Assembly: GCA_017468435.1 (NCBI GenBank)
Contig: JAFUIP010000014.1
Span: 248,001-312,000 of the forward strand
DNA length: 64,000 nucleotides
Direction of reading: 5' to 3'
Origin: Bacteroidales bacterium
Lineage (GTDB): Bacteria; Bacteroidota; Bacteroidia; Bacteroidales; UBA1402
Shown here: piece after piece, positions 16,809-25,994 of the stretch
Layout of the letters: every line of letters starts with the position of its first letter
How positions within the stretch are numbered: the stretch's first letter is position 1
Translations under genes and position numbers: made by a program
The notes under the pieces: generated by a model
What the model was told of the DNA's origin: nothing
Seen by the model: only the letters and a program-made list of their open reading frames with translations
The model's database searches: none

Positions 16809-19781
16809 ATGGATAAATTTTCTTTGGATCTGGAACAGATGGAGATGCGCGACTCCTTTTCCAACCTCATGGTAAAACGCGTGTACAATATCTTGCTCAT
16901 TGCCAGTAAGTACGACTCTTTCATTTTGGAAGAAGACGGCCGAATCGACGAGAAAATCTTCAACGAATATACTCAGCTCAACTTGCGTTATCCGCCGCGA
17001 TTTACGCAGGTTGTCAACGAAGAAGCCGCCATCGAGCAATTGCAGAAAAACAACTTCGAGCTGATTATCTTCATGCCCGGCGACAAGAGCCAGCAGGCTT
17101 TCGAAGGTGCCAAACGCATCAAAGCCATGAGCCCCGGCGTGCCCATCGTCATGCTGACACCTTTCTCGCGCGAAGTGTCGCAATACTTGGTGAATGCCGA
17201 CACCTCGGCCATCGATTATGTGTTCAGTTGGCTGGGAAATACCGACTTGCTGCTGGCCATCGTGAAACTGATAGAAGACAGAATGAATGTCGAAGAAGAC
17301 GTGAAGTCGGTTGGCGTTCAGGTGATTATGTTGGTCGAAGACTCCATCCGTTTTTATTCGTCCATCTTGCCCGACCTCTATAAGTATGTGCTGGAGCAAT
17401 CGCGCAATTTTGCCACCGAAGCCTTGAATGCGCATCATCGTACCTTGCGTATGCGTGGCCGTCCGAAGATTCTCCTGGCGCGTAGTTACGAAGAAGCCAC
17501 CGCTATTTACAAAAAATATCAAGACAATATGTTGGGCGTCATTTCCGATGTGAGTTTCACTCGAAATGGCGAGAAAGATTCTTTGGCCGGACAGAAGCTG
17601 AGCGAGTTTCTGCATCAGCAAGATCCGGTGCTTCCCATTATCATAGATTCGTCGGAGTCCGAAAACAAGCGTTTGGCCGAGGGGCCGGAAATGGCCTTTA
17701 TTCAAAAGGGCTCCAAGACTTTCCCGCAAGAGCTTCGCCAACGCATGACCGAGCTTTTTGGCTTTGGCGACTTTGTGTTCCGCGATCCGAAAACGGGCGA
17801 GGAAGTGGCCCGCATCCACGATTTGCAAGAATTGCAGAAAGCTATTTTCAGCATTCCCGACGATTCTTTGCGATATCATTTCGAGCGCAATCACGCTTCG
17901 CGCTGGCTCTTTTCTCGCGCCATGTTCCCCATCGGCCGATTCATTAAACATATTCCCATTCAGGCATTTACCGACACCATGCCCGTGCGTCAAATGCTTT
18001 TCGATGCCATCGTGAAGTACCGCAAGATAAAGAACGAGGGGGTGATTGCCGAGTTCCAGAAAGGCCGTTTCGACAAATACTCCAACTACGCGCGCATCGG
18101 CGATGGTTCTTTGGGTGGAAAAGCCCGCGGTCTGGCCTTCTTGAGCGCCATGATAAAGCGACATCCTGAGCTGAATCGTTTCGAAGATACGCAGGTGATG
18201 ATTCCTAAAACGCTGGTTTTGTGTACCAATGTCTTCGACGAATTCATGGAGATGAACAATCTTTACGACATCGCGCTGAAAGACATTCCCAACGAAGAAA
18301 TCCTGGAAGCCTTCACCAAGGCGCATTTGCCCGAAATGCTTTTCGACGACTTGGTGGCCTTTGTGGATGTGGTGAAGAAACCTATTGCCGTGCGTTCGTC
18401 TTCTTTGTTGGAAGATGCACATTATCAGCCATTTGCCGGTGTTTATTCCACCTATATGGTGCCTTACGACGAAGATCCGAAAATCATGCTGAAGATGTTG
18501 CGCACTGCCATCAAGGGTGTGTATGCCTCGGTGTTCTTCGACCAAAGTAAAGCTTACATGACGGCCACTTCTAACGTTATCGACCAAGAAAAAATGGCCG
18601 TTGTCATAGAGGAAGTTTGCGGAAGTTCTTATGGAAATCGCTTTTATCCGACTTTCTCCGGCGTGGCCCGTTCGCTCAATTATTATCCTATCGGACAGGA
18701 AGAAACCACCGATGGAATCGCGAATGTTGCCTTGGGTTTGGGTAAATACATTGTAGATGGCGGCCTGACGCTTCGTTTCTCGCCCAAGCATCCCAAGCAT
18801 ATTTTGCAGATGAGTACGATGGAATATGCCTTGCGTGAAACCCAAACTTCTTTCCTGGCGCTCGATTTGAGCAATAAAAACGGGCATTTGCCGGTGGATG
18901 ATGGATTCAATTTATTGAAACTTCCGGTGAAAGAAGCCGAACAAGATGGTACACTCGACCAGATTGCATCAACCTTCGACCCTTACGACCAAGTGATTCG
19001 TGACGGACTCTGGGAAGGCGGACGCAAAATCATTTCCTTCGCGCATATTTTGGAAAACGATACTTTCCCCTTGGCCGAGTTGCTCTCTGATATTTTGAAG
19101 TTGGGCGAAGAAGAAATGGGACGTCATGTGGAAATCGAATTTGCTGTCAATCTAAATAGCCACGACACCGACAAGAAGCATGCTTTCTACTTGTTGCAAA
19201 TCAGGCCTATCGTCGATAGCAAGGAACAATTTACCGAAGACTTGAACGAAGTGCCCAAGGACGAATTGCTCATGCGAACCAATTATGCGCTGGGTCAGGG
19301 CATTGCCAACGAATTGTTCGATATTGTGTATGTGAATCAGGATAATTTCAACGCTACGCAGAATCAGCTTTGCGCCTACGAAGTGGACAAAATCAACAAG
19401 AAACTCACGCAAGAAGGTCGCAACTATGTGTTGATTGGTCCGGGACGTTGGGGTTCGAGCGACCCATGGTTAGGCATTCCGGTGCGTTGGCCCAATATTG
19501 CTTCGGCACGTTTGATTGTGGAAACCAGTTTGAACAAATACCAGATAGATCCGAGTCAGGGAACGCACTTCTTCCAGAACCTCACTTCGTTCGGCGTGCA
19601 TTACTACACCATTCCGCACGCGCAAGACGATCGCAATTTCCTCGATTTGGATTATCTCAACAGTCTTGAGCCGCTGTACGAAGACAAGTATTTGAAGCAT
19701 TATCGTTTCGATAAGCCCTTGGTGGTAAAAACAGACGGCAAAAAAGGAATAGGTATTTTGACGAAAGCCAGCGAAGATTAA
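16809..19781 (+). CDS. Receiver-receiver-PEP/pyruvate-binding (PPDK_N) protein
   Basis: A 990-residue protein often labelled phosphoenolpyruvate synthase, which is probably misleading. Two receiver-like domains can be seen at about residues 15-160 (YNILLIASKYDSF, then IVMLTPFS) and 170-290 (VQVIMLVEDSIRFY, then GVISDVSF). A PEP/pyruvate ATP-grasp domain begins near residue 435 (GSLGGKARGLAFL), with IAVRSSSLLEDAHYQPFAGVY and the C-terminal GPGRWGSSDPWLGIPV. The phosphohistidine domain and PEP TIM barrel of true PPDK/PpsA were not seen. It may sense or phosphorylate something under receiver control; the role is unknown. Confidence 0.75.
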   Translation: MDKFSLDLEQMEMRDSFSNLMVKRVYNILLIASKYDSFILEEDGRIDEKIFNEYTQLNLRYPPRFTQVVNEEAAIEQLQKNNFELIIFMPGDKSQQAFEGAKRIKAMSPGVPIVMLTPFSREVSQYLVNADTSAIDYVFSWLGNTDLLLAIVKLIEDRMNVEEDVKSVGVQVIMLVEDSIRFYSSILPDLYKYVLEQSRNFATEALNAHHRTLRMRGRPKILLARSYEEATAIYKKYQDNMLGVISDVSFTRNGEKDSLAGQKLSEFLHQQDPVLPIIIDSSESENKRLAEGPEMAFIQKGSKTFPQELRQRMTELFGFGDFVFRDPKTGEEVARIHDLQELQKAIFSIPDDSLRYHFERNHASRWLFSRAMFPIGRFIKHIPIQAFTDTMPVRQMLFDAIVKYRKIKNEGVIAEFQKGRFDKYSNYARIGDGSLGGKARGLAFLSAMIKRHPELNRFEDTQVMIPKTLVLCTNVFDEFMEMNNLYDIALKDIPNEEILEAFTKAHLPEMLFDDLVAFVDVVKKPIAVRSSSLLEDAHYQPFAGVYSTYMVPYDEDPKIMLKMLRTAIKGVYASVFFDQSKAYMTATSNVIDQEKMAVVIEEVCGSSYGNRFYPTFSGVARSLNYYPIGQEETTDGIANVALGLGKYIVDGGLTLRFSPKHPKHILQMSTMEYALRETQTSFLALDLSNKNGHLPVDDGFNLLKLPVKEAEQDGTLDQIASTFDPYDQVIRDGLWEGGRKIISFAHILENDTFPLAELLSDILKLGEEEMGRHVEIEFAVNLNSHDTDKKHAFYLLQIRPIVDSKEQFTEDLNEVPKDELLMRTNYALGQGIANELFDIVYVNQDNFNATQNQLCAYEVDKINKKLTQEGRNYVLIGPGRWGSSDPWLGIPVRWPNIASARLIVETSLNKYQIDPSQGTHFFQNLTSFGVHYYTIPHAQDDRNFLDLDYLNSLEPLYEDKYLKHYRFDKPLVVKTDGKKGIGILTKASED

Positions 19782-19792
19782 GCGTCCGAAGA

Positions 19793-20743
19793 TTAAACGT
19801 TTTCGTCGGTGGAGGCGTCGGTATCGATGTCTTCGGGCGTGGTGAAACGATCCATCACGCGGGAGCTGTAGGTCTTCGATACGGGAATATTGGGAATCTG
19901 TTCGTGGTCGAGGTCGAGAATGAGACCTTCGTCGCTCTTGCGCAGCACTTTCACTTTGTCGAGATTCACCATGTACGAGCGGTGGCAGCGCATCATCAGG
20001 CGGTCGCCGATGTGTTCGTCTAAGCTCTTCATGGAGTTGCGCAGCATGAAGTGTTCGAGCTTGCCTTTCACCTTGTAGTAAATCTTCACGTAGTTGTCGG
20101 CCGACTCTATGTAATAGACGCTGTTTTTATCGATAGACAGTCGTAAATCGCCCTTTTCATCGTAGAAACAAATCATTTCGTTGCGGGGCATGGTCTTGTT
20201 GCGCTGGCGATGTTTTTCCTGAAGATGATTCACCTGGCGGCTCTTTTCCCTCAAAGCGAAATACAACCAAAGTATGGTGTAAGGAATGAGCAGCACCATG
20301 GAAGTTTTTTTGACCGCATCCACCCAGGCAATGATAAGACGGATAAACACGTTGATTTTGTTGAAACGTTCCAGCACAAAGACTTTGAACGAAGAGAATA
20401 TCAGCGCCATCAGCACAATTTCGAGCAAGATGATGCCTATGTATCCCAAATAGGTAACAGTGTGTTTTCGCGAATAAAAATACAGAAAGGTTCGTGTAAT
20501 GCCAATGACGCTGAGTCCGGCCAAAATGACCAAGCTTGAATACAGGAAATACACGAAAGAATCGCCGTCTTCCAAGCCGAAACGTCCGGCCCAAGTGCCC
20601 GAGTTAAAGGGCTGATACAAATTGAGGAAGAGCATGGCAAACAGCGCCGTAAAGAGAACCAAACGAACCACATTGCCTTTCTCGTTGATGTAAGAAGGCA
20701 ATGCCCAAGCCGGATGTTTTGTTTCTTTAGACGATTTTTTCAT
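19793..20743 (-). CDS. LytTR-domain transcriptional regulator with membrane anchor
   Basis: The 316-residue protein has four membrane segments in the first about 170 residues, a short coiled region (EKHRQRNKTMPRNE) and a C-terminal LytTR DNA-binding domain (about residues 195-300; YIESADNYVKIYY, then MMRCHRSYMVNLDKV). No receiver domain is present, so it is a membrane-bound one-component regulator. The signal and targets are unknown. It is convergent with the PPDK_N gene and lies 45 bp downstream of the transporter gene on the same strand. Confidence 0.85.
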   Translation of the reverse strand: MKKSSKETKHPAWALPSYINEKGNVVRLVLFTALFAMLFLNLYQPFNSGTWAGRFGLEDGDSFVYFLYSSLVILAGLSVIGITRTFLYFYSRKHTVTYLGYIGIILLEIVLMALIFSSFKVFVLERFNKINVFIRLIIAWVDAVKKTSMVLLIPYTILWLYFALREKSRQVNHLQEKHRQRNKTMPRNEMICFYDEKGDLRLSIDKNSVYYIESADNYVKIYYKVKGKLEHFMLRNSMKSLDEHIGDRLMMRCHRSYMVNLDKVKVLRKSDEGLILDLDHEQIPNIPVSKTYSSRVMDRFTTPEDIDTDASTDENV

Positions 20744-20788
20744 TGCTCAGATTTTGGCAAAATGGCGCACAAAGGTAAGAAATATTTC

Positions 20789-22126
20789 TTATCCTAAAAA
20801 TTGGCCCAGGAAGATAAGCAGGATTACCAAAGGCGATACGTAACGCACCAAGAAACGGAAAATCGACCACACGCGTAGCTTTATCTTTCCATTGTTGCTC
20901 AGGCTGTCTTTCAGTTCTGGCGCGGGCAGCACCCAACCCACAAAAATGCAGACACACAGACCGCCCAGAGGCATGAAAATTTGCGAAGTGATTTTATCGA
21001 GGAAGTCGAATATGTTCAGGCCGAAAAGTTGGATGTGGCCGAGTTGGCCGAGCGAAAGCGAGGCCAACACCACGAGCGGCACGTTAATCAGACTGGCCAC
21101 CACTGCAGCCTTGCCGCGTTTCATGTTGAATTCTTCGCCAAAATAAGCCGTCACCACTTCGAGCAAGGAGATGGTGGAAGTAAGCGTTGTCACCAGAAGC
21201 AAAAGGAAAAAGATGATGGCGAAAACAGAACCGCCGGGCATTTGGTTAAACACGTGAGGCAGTGTGATGAACACCAATTGCGGACCTTGTCCCGGATCCA
21301 ATCCCATAGAAAAAACAGCAGGGAAAATGGCTACCGCTGCCAAGACAGCCACAAAAGAATCTATCGTCGCCACCTGAAAAGTCGTGTTCTCCAAGTTGAC
21401 ATCTTTCTTTACGTATGAACCATAAGTGAGCAAGCATCCCATACCGATGGAAAGCGAGAAAAAGGCTTGTCCCATGGCGCTCAGCACCACATCTGCCGTA
21501 ATTTTGTGAAAATCGGGTTTAAAGAGAAATTTCAGTCCTTCGCCTGCGCCGGGCAAGGTTACCGAACGAATGGCCAAAACGATGATAAAGACGAACAAAA
21601 TGGGCATCAGCATGCGCGAGCTGTTTTCAATGCCCTTCTTCACCCCGAACGACACCACCAGACAAGTGATAATCATAAAAGCCACCGCCATCACAATGGG
21701 ACGAAGATTATGAGTAGAAAATGCCGTGAAATTATTGGCCAAATCTGTGGGTGTTTGTCCAATGAAATCGAACTTGATGGCTTGGAATGCATATTCGAGC
21801 GTCCAGCCGGCCACCACGTAGTAAAATCCCAAAATCAGGAAGGAGCAGAGCACGCCCATTTTTCCCAGCAGCGACCACTTAGGACGTCCCAAAGCCTTGA
21901 ATGCACCCGATGCGTTACGTCCGCCCATGCGGCCAATGCTCATTTCGGCCATCATCACGGGGAACCCCATCAGCAGCACGCAAAGCACATAAACCAGAAA
22001 AAATGCAGCGCCGCCGTTTTGTCCCAACAAGTACGGAAAGCGCCATATATTACCCAATCCCACAGCCGATCCGGCCACCGCCATGGTGATACCAATCTTA
22101 GTCGCAAAATTACCTCTGTTTTCCAT
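20789..22126 (-). CDS. Sodium-dependent transporter (NSS/SNF family)
   Basis: The 445-residue protein is a multi-pass inner-membrane symporter with 11-12 predicted segments. The family's TM1 sodium/substrate motif AVGLGNIWRFPY is at about residues 22-33 and GGAAFFLVYV follows. Homologues carry amino acids or related solutes with Na+; the substrate cannot be told. A -7 box and a long hairpin element lie directly upstream. Confidence 0.9.
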   Translation of the reverse strand: MENRGNFATKIGITMAVAGSAVGLGNIWRFPYLLGQNGGAAFFLVYVLCVLLMGFPVMMAEMSIGRMGGRNASGAFKALGRPKWSLLGKMGVLCSFLILGFYYVVAGWTLEYAFQAIKFDFIGQTPTDLANNFTAFSTHNLRPIVMAVAFMIITCLVVSFGVKKGIENSSRMLMPILFVFIIVLAIRSVTLPGAGEGLKFLFKPDFHKITADVVLSAMGQAFFSLSIGMGCLLTYGSYVKKDVNLENTTFQVATIDSFVAVLAAVAIFPAVFSMGLDPGQGPQLVFITLPHVFNQMPGGSVFAIIFFLLLLVTTLTSTISLLEVVTAYFGEEFNMKRGKAAVVASLINVPLVVLASLSLGQLGHIQLFGLNIFDFLDKITSQIFMPLGGLCVCIFVGWVLPAPELKDSLSNNGKIKLRVWSIFRFLVRYVSPLVILLIFLGQFLG

Positions 22127-22145
22127 TTTCCTTCAAATAAGGGGA

Positions 22146-22153
22146 CAAAGATA
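22146..22153 (-). promoter_or_regulatory. -7 box of the sodium-dependent transporter gene
   Basis: The minus strand reads TATCTTTG, matching TAnnTTTG, about 20 bp upstream of the start codon. It overlaps the foot of the long hairpin element at 22148-22223. Confidence 0.55.
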
Positions 22154-22223
22154 GTGCAAAGCGAGCGGAGAAGCAAACCCGAGTTTACTCGAGGTTTGCT
22201 TCTCCCGAGCTGCAGCCTATCTT
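22148..22223. repeat. Extended palindromic element upstream of the transporter gene
   Basis: Outer arms AAGATAG (22148-22154) and CTATCTT (22217-22223) enclose a strong inner hairpin, GGAGAAGCAAACC with GGTTTGCTTCTCC plus a CGAG/CTCG stem (22167-22205). It resembles hairpin elements I know from intergenic regions of Bacteroidales genomes, from memory only. Confidence 0.7.
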
Positions 22224-22226
22224 GCG

Positions 22227-22494
22227 AGGCCGAAAGGCCGAGAAAGATAGAGAAGCTTCACGCAGTGAAGATTCTAACTATCTTGATAAGAGGAGGCCGA
22301 AAGGCCGAGAAAGATAGAGAAGCTTCACGCAGTGAAGATTCTAACTATCTTGATAAGAGTAGGCCGAAAGGCCGAGAAAGATAGAGAAGCTTCACGCAGT
22401 GAAGATTCTAACTATCTTGATAAGAGTAGGCCGAAAGGCCGAGAAAGATAGAGAAGCTTCACGCAGTGAAGATTCTAACTATCTTGATAAGAGG
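22227..22494. repeat. Four tandem copies of a 67-bp structured repeat
   Basis: Units start at 22227, 22294, 22361 and 22428 and are almost identical, differing at the last two bases before each new unit. Each unit contains a GGCC-GAAA-GGCC hairpin with a GNRA loop, then AAGATAG and CTATCTT arms around a CTTCAC-GCA-GTGAAG hairpin. The AAGATAG/CTATCTT arms are shared with the element at 22148-22223. A partial fifth copy may start at 22495. There are no unique spacers, so it is not a CRISPR array. It fills the gap of 22127-22504 between two minus-strand genes. Confidence 0.95.
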
Positions 22495-22504
22495 AGGCAG
22501 AAAG

Positions 22505-23290
22505 TTAAAATGACTTCCCTAATTTGATGCTGATGGTATAAACGCTGCGGATGTCGAGGTTTTCCATGCGGCTACCAATCCACCACGAGCTGCCACGCTC
22601 ACTGCGGATATTTCTGATTCGGGAACCAAATTCCAACGAAGAATATAGTTTTTGAAAAAGTGGCTCGTAGCCCAGATTTGTTGAAACATAAGGATCGACT
22701 CTTTTGTCACCGAAAGTGTAACGAGCATTAACGTACAGAGGTTTCGCCACCTCGTCAATGTGGTCGATTATTATAGGACGAAGTCCTGCTCCGGCACCCA
22801 AGAAGAAATTTTCGTTGAAATGATATCCGGCAACGGCATCGACGCTAATGCTCCAACCTAAACCTCTACCCAATTCTATCATGGCGTTGAATCCCTTCTG
22901 ATGCTCATTTCCAAATATCAATTGCGAAGTTCCGCTGGATGTCATCTGTTGTTTCCCTCTCGATAACAAAGGCCACCCCGCCAAGGCAATAATTCCGCCT
23001 CCTGCCATCATTCCGAGTGCGTAAACCGGTGCCACATTCATCACGGGATACGGTCCGGATTCTTGGAGAAACAAGGTGTGAAGCAGCAATCCTACACCGG
23101 TGGCCGCAAGCGTTGCTCCGCTCATCACTATCGCTCTTCCGGCATCGTTGCAGGCGCGGCCGTTTGTGGCGTATGTCGAAAAATCTGTTGAGTCTTGAAA
23201 ACTCTGCCATGATGTGTTTTGAGCCTGTATTCTCACACTCGTCAAACAAAGCAACACCAAGGCTGCCAAATAAATACAAATCTTTTTCAT
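22505..23290 (-). CDS. Predicted outer-membrane protein of unknown function
   Basis: No named family recognised. The 261-residue protein has a signal peptide (MKKICIYLAALVLLCLTSVRIQA, cleavage near QAQ) and one or two hydrophobic segments (about residues 55-70 and 85-105). The C-terminal half is rich in alternating strands (GRGLGWSISVDAVAGYHF, then NARYTFGDKRVDPYVSTNLG) and ends VYTISIKLGKSF, as in outer-membrane barrels. The TAA stop lies at the end of the 67-bp repeat array. Located opposite the methyltransferase gene. Confidence 0.6.
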   Translation of the reverse strand: MKKICIYLAALVLLCLTSVRIQAQNTSWQSFQDSTDFSTYATNGRACNDAGRAIVMSGATLAATGVGLLLHTLFLQESGPYPVMNVAPVYALGMMAGGGIIALAGWPLLSRGKQQMTSSGTSQLIFGNEHQKGFNAMIELGRGLGWSISVDAVAGYHFNENFFLGAGAGLRPIIIDHIDEVAKPLYVNARYTFGDKRVDPYVSTNLGYEPLFQKLYSSLEFGSRIRNIRSERGSSWWIGSRMENLDIRSVYTISIKLGKSF

Positions 23291-23360
23291 AGTTGTAAAA
23301 ATCTTGTTGTAAAACTATCGCATAGACATCAAATGTGAAATAATGTTACAAACTTCTTCG

Positions 23361-23368
23361 TATTTTTG
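23361..23368 (+). promoter_or_regulatory. -7 box of the THUMP-like methyltransferase gene
   Basis: TATTTTTG matches TAnnTTTG, 18 bp before the ATG at 23387. The predicted leader is about 12 nt, which rules out the earlier TTG start at 23366. Confidence 0.6.
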
Positions 23369-23386
23369 CGCCGAAAAATTGTCAGC

Positions 23387-24715
23387 ATGCAAAGAAATCC
23401 CGTTCAGCAAACATTTGTCAAGGAACATATCAACGATGACGTGCGCGATTTGGCTTTGAAGGCGGCGCGTTATCCCGATGTCGATATGGCCAATGCTTTG
23501 GTGCAAATAAAAGGATATCAGGCAATTAAGCAAAAAGTGCCCGCTTGGTATGCTTGTGAGTCTTTGCAATTTCCGCCCACGCTTTCCTTGGAGCAATCTT
23601 CGTCGGAGGCCACGGCGCGATACAAGGCCGCCTTGCTCGATGCGTTTTTACCGATGGAATCGCGCAAAAAAGGAGTCGATTTGACGGGAGGCTTGGGCGT
23701 TGATGCGTATTTTCTCTCGGAAACTTTCGATGAATATGTCTATGTGGAACGTCAGGAATTGCTTTGCCAGCTGGCGAGACATAATTTTTCGCAACTCGAT
23801 CGCGGGCAAATTTCTGTGCAATGCGCTGAGGCTGAGGAATATTTGCAAAGTATGAATCCGGTAGATTTTATCTTCCTCGATCCGGCGCGTCGCGATGACA
23901 AGGGCAAGAAAGTGTTTGCGCTTCAAGATTGTACGCCCGATGTGTCGGCGCTGTTTTCCTCTCTGAGCAAGAAATGTCGTCTGTTGATGATAAAGCTTTC
24001 TCCGATGTTGGATATAAGTTTGGCGCTCAGGCAATTGGCTTCAGTTGTGGCTTGTCATGTCCTGGCGCTCGACAACGATTGCAAGGAATTGTTGCTTTGT
24101 TGCTGTTTCGAAAATGATGCTTCGCATGGCTCGCTTGACGGCGCTTCTTCCGAAGTACGCATTCATACTTGTAATCTTCTGAGTAAGAGGAATCTGGCGC
24201 AAGAGTTTGCTTTCACGCGAGAGGAGGAAAGCCAAGCCATTTGTCGTTTTGCGTCGTTGGGTGCATCATCGAGCGCTTTGTTGGGTGCTTCCGTTGCTTC
24301 CGTCACTTCCGTCGCTTCCATCGCTTCCGTCATTGAAAACGGCCTTGCAGGGCACTTTCTTTACGAGCCCAATGTAGCTTTGTTGAAGGCCGGCGCTTAC
24401 AAAATTCTTTCGCAGAGCTTTGATTTACAGAAACTTCACCTTAATACGCATTTGTATGTTTCAGCGGTTTTGCAGGCCGATTTTCCCGGACGCGTTTTCA
24501 AAATCGTAGAAGCCTTGTCGCCATCGGCCAAGGAGACGAAAAAACGCCTGCAAAGTCTGCAACAAGTGAATGTGGCCACGCGTAATTATCCGGAATCTGT
24601 GGAGACGATTCGCAAAAAATACCGCATAAAAGAAGGCGGCCAACTTTATTTGTTTGCCGCCACCTTAGCTGATAATCAGAGAGTACTGTTGCTTTGCGAG
24701 AAAGCGGAGCGTTAG
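23387..24715 (+). CDS. Class I SAM-dependent methyltransferase with THUMP-like domain
   Basis: The 442-residue protein shows a Rossmann methyltransferase core (DLTGGLGVDAYFLS, then VEFIFLDPARRDDKGKKVF written as PVDFIFLDPARR in the frame) and a C-terminal THUMP-like region (PSAKETKKRLQSLQQVNVAT). An RNA substrate is likely from family context. The ATG at 23387 is supported by the promoter position. Residues near 300-315 contain a short A/T-S-V repeat encoded by five 9-bp units at 24287-24331, an in-frame insertion of low complexity. Confidence 0.8.
   Translation: MQRNPVQQTFVKEHINDDVRDLALKAARYPDVDMANALVQIKGYQAIKQKVPAWYACESLQFPPTLSLEQSSSEATARYKAALLDAFLPMESRKKGVDLTGGLGVDAYFLSETFDEYVYVERQELLCQLARHNFSQLDRGQISVQCAEAEEYLQSMNPVDFIFLDPARRDDKGKKVFALQDCTPDVSALFSSLSKKCRLLMIKLSPMLDISLALRQLASVVACHVLALDNDCKELLLCCCFENDASHGSLDGASSEVRIHTCNLLSKRNLAQEFAFTREEESQAICRFASLGASSSALLGASVASVTSVASIASVIENGLAGHFLYEPNVALLKAGAYKILSQSFDLQKLHLNTHLYVSAVLQADFPGRVFKIVEALSPSAKETKKRLQSLQQVNVATRNYPESVETIRKKYRIKEGGQLYLFAATLADNQRVLLLCEKAER
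24287..24331 (+). repeat. Five in-frame 9-bp repeats within the methyltransferase gene
   Basis: Five near-identical units of gcttccgtY encode ASV/TSV/ASI triplets. Being a multiple of three, copy-number change would alter length but not frame. Confidence 0.85.
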
Positions 24716-24732
24716 CGAAACTTTCGAGCAAT

Positions 24733-24835
24733 GCTCGCGCGAGCGGAAGCGAGCGCGAATCTTCGTCGAGCGCGAATCTTCGTCGAGCGCGAATCTTCGT
24801 CGAGCGCGAATCCTTCGTCGAGCGCGAATCCTCGC
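24733..24835. repeat. 17-bp tandem repeats and palindrome between convergent genes
   Basis: Copies of gagcgcgaatcttcgtc start at 24751, 24768, 24785 and 24802 (the last 18 bp), with a partial copy at 24820. A perfect 12-bp palindrome of alternating GC (24733-24744) precedes them. They lie between the stops of two convergent genes and might serve as a bidirectional transcription end; no T-tract was seen. Confidence 0.85.
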
Positions 24836-24853
24836 ATCGCGTAGGCTTCGACT

Positions 24854-25876
24854 TTATGATTCTTCGTTGTAGTAAACCTTGTAATACTTGCCTTTGTCGT
24901 CTTCGCCCTGCTCGATAAGGTTGCGATTGCCGTGCACGTAAATGTGGAAATTCTTGTCGAGCTTGATGACACTTTTCAGCGCACGCGATTGTTTCTTCAC
25001 CGCACCTTCCGAAATGGCAAAATCATCGTCCAATGCAATGCCGCGCTGGTCTTGAAATTGACAAGTGTATTGGTCGAAAGCATCGATGACTTCGGGCTGT
25101 CCAATGACTTGTTGGGCAAAATCCTGCATCTTGAAACGATCGTTTTCCTTGAAAAATTCCATCGAGCGATTCAGGAAATCGGCCTGGTCGGCGCGGCTCA
25201 CTTCGAACTGTTTGGGCAATTCCTTGATGGCGAAGTCCTTGCACATGCTTAGCACATCGTGCGTGTTGGAATATGAATCGCGACGCTGACGCGCGTTCAG
25301 AAAATCGTCAATCCAGAAAACGGCTTCGCTTCGGTTGGCATGATCTACCACCGAGAGCGCATAGCCATCTTCGCGTTGACGGTTGAAAATGAGGCAGCCT
25401 TTGTCGAGTTTGCGCGTGCTGATGCCCTCCTGACATTGCAGTTGTAAAGCATTATCTTGATAATCGCTACGCAAGAAAATTTCCTTGTTTTCAGACTTGA
25501 ACAATCCGATGGCTTGCACGGGTTCTTCGTCCAACTCACCTTCGAAATAAGCCACGAAAAACTCACCTTGCTTAATGTTGGGATGCTCGCTTTTCTCGTA
25601 CAAATGCTTGGCCAAAAGTTTGGATTCTTCCAACAAAGTTTCAGGTGCATCGAAAATGTTTGACGCGCAGGCAAAAACTACGTTTTCATCGAGGTTTTCT
25701 TCGTCATACAGCTGAAACATTTCTTCCGATTTAGATGCCAATGCAAAATAATCCGTCAGGACTTCTTGCAGATTCTCGTCGATGGAAAGAAGATTTTCGG
25801 CAAAGTAACAAGCGTCTTCTTTGCTTTTATTACCTACTTTGTGTAGAGCTAAATATTTCAGTTCCAGTGCATTCAT
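24854..25876 (-). CDS. 37-kDa nucleoid-associated protein (NdpA/YejK family)
   Basis: The 340-residue protein fits the NdpA family that binds the nucleoid. Length, the MNALELKYLALHKVGNKS start and the FVAYFEGELDEEPVQAIGLFKSE segment agree. The C-terminal half is charged with FHIYVHGNRNLIEQG near the end. Its function in the chromosome is only loosely known. It is monocistronic by appearance, between prfB and the 17-bp repeats. Confidence 0.75.
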   Translation of the reverse strand: MNALELKYLALHKVGNKSKEDACYFAENLLSIDENLQEVLTDYFALASKSEEMFQLYDEENLDENVVFACASNIFDAPETLLEESKLLAKHLYEKSEHPNIKQGEFFVAYFEGELDEEPVQAIGLFKSENKEIFLRSDYQDNALQLQCQEGISTRKLDKGCLIFNRQREDGYALSVVDHANRSEAVFWIDDFLNARQRRDSYSNTHDVLSMCKDFAIKELPKQFEVSRADQADFLNRSMEFFKENDRFKMQDFAQQVIGQPEVIDAFDQYTCQFQDQRGIALDDDFAISEGAVKKQSRALKSVIKLDKNFHIYVHGNRNLIEQGEDDKGKYYKVYYNEES

Positions 25877-25923
25877 TGTTGCTTTAATAATTAAAAACTT
25901 CGAGTCAAACTATTTTTTCGACA

Positions 25924-25994
25924 AGGTTAAACTTTCGTCTTCGGCGTTAAACTTTTAGATTCCGCGTTAAACTTTTCAAGCTTAGATGAAACTT
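25924..25994. repeat. Four imperfect GTTAAACTTTT-type repeats downstream of prfB
   Basis: A motif of about 12 bp (gcgttaaactttt and variants) occurs four times at roughly 19-20 bp spacing between the nucleoid-protein gene and the prfB stop. No role is evident. Confidence 0.6.

Noticed and set aside
16698..18887. 729-codon open frame antisense to the PPDK_N gene
   Set aside because: It mirrors the codon bias of the real gene; its protein is low in recognisable motifs.
22227..22494. CRISPR array
   Set aside because: The units are directly adjacent with no variable spacers and no cas genes nearby.
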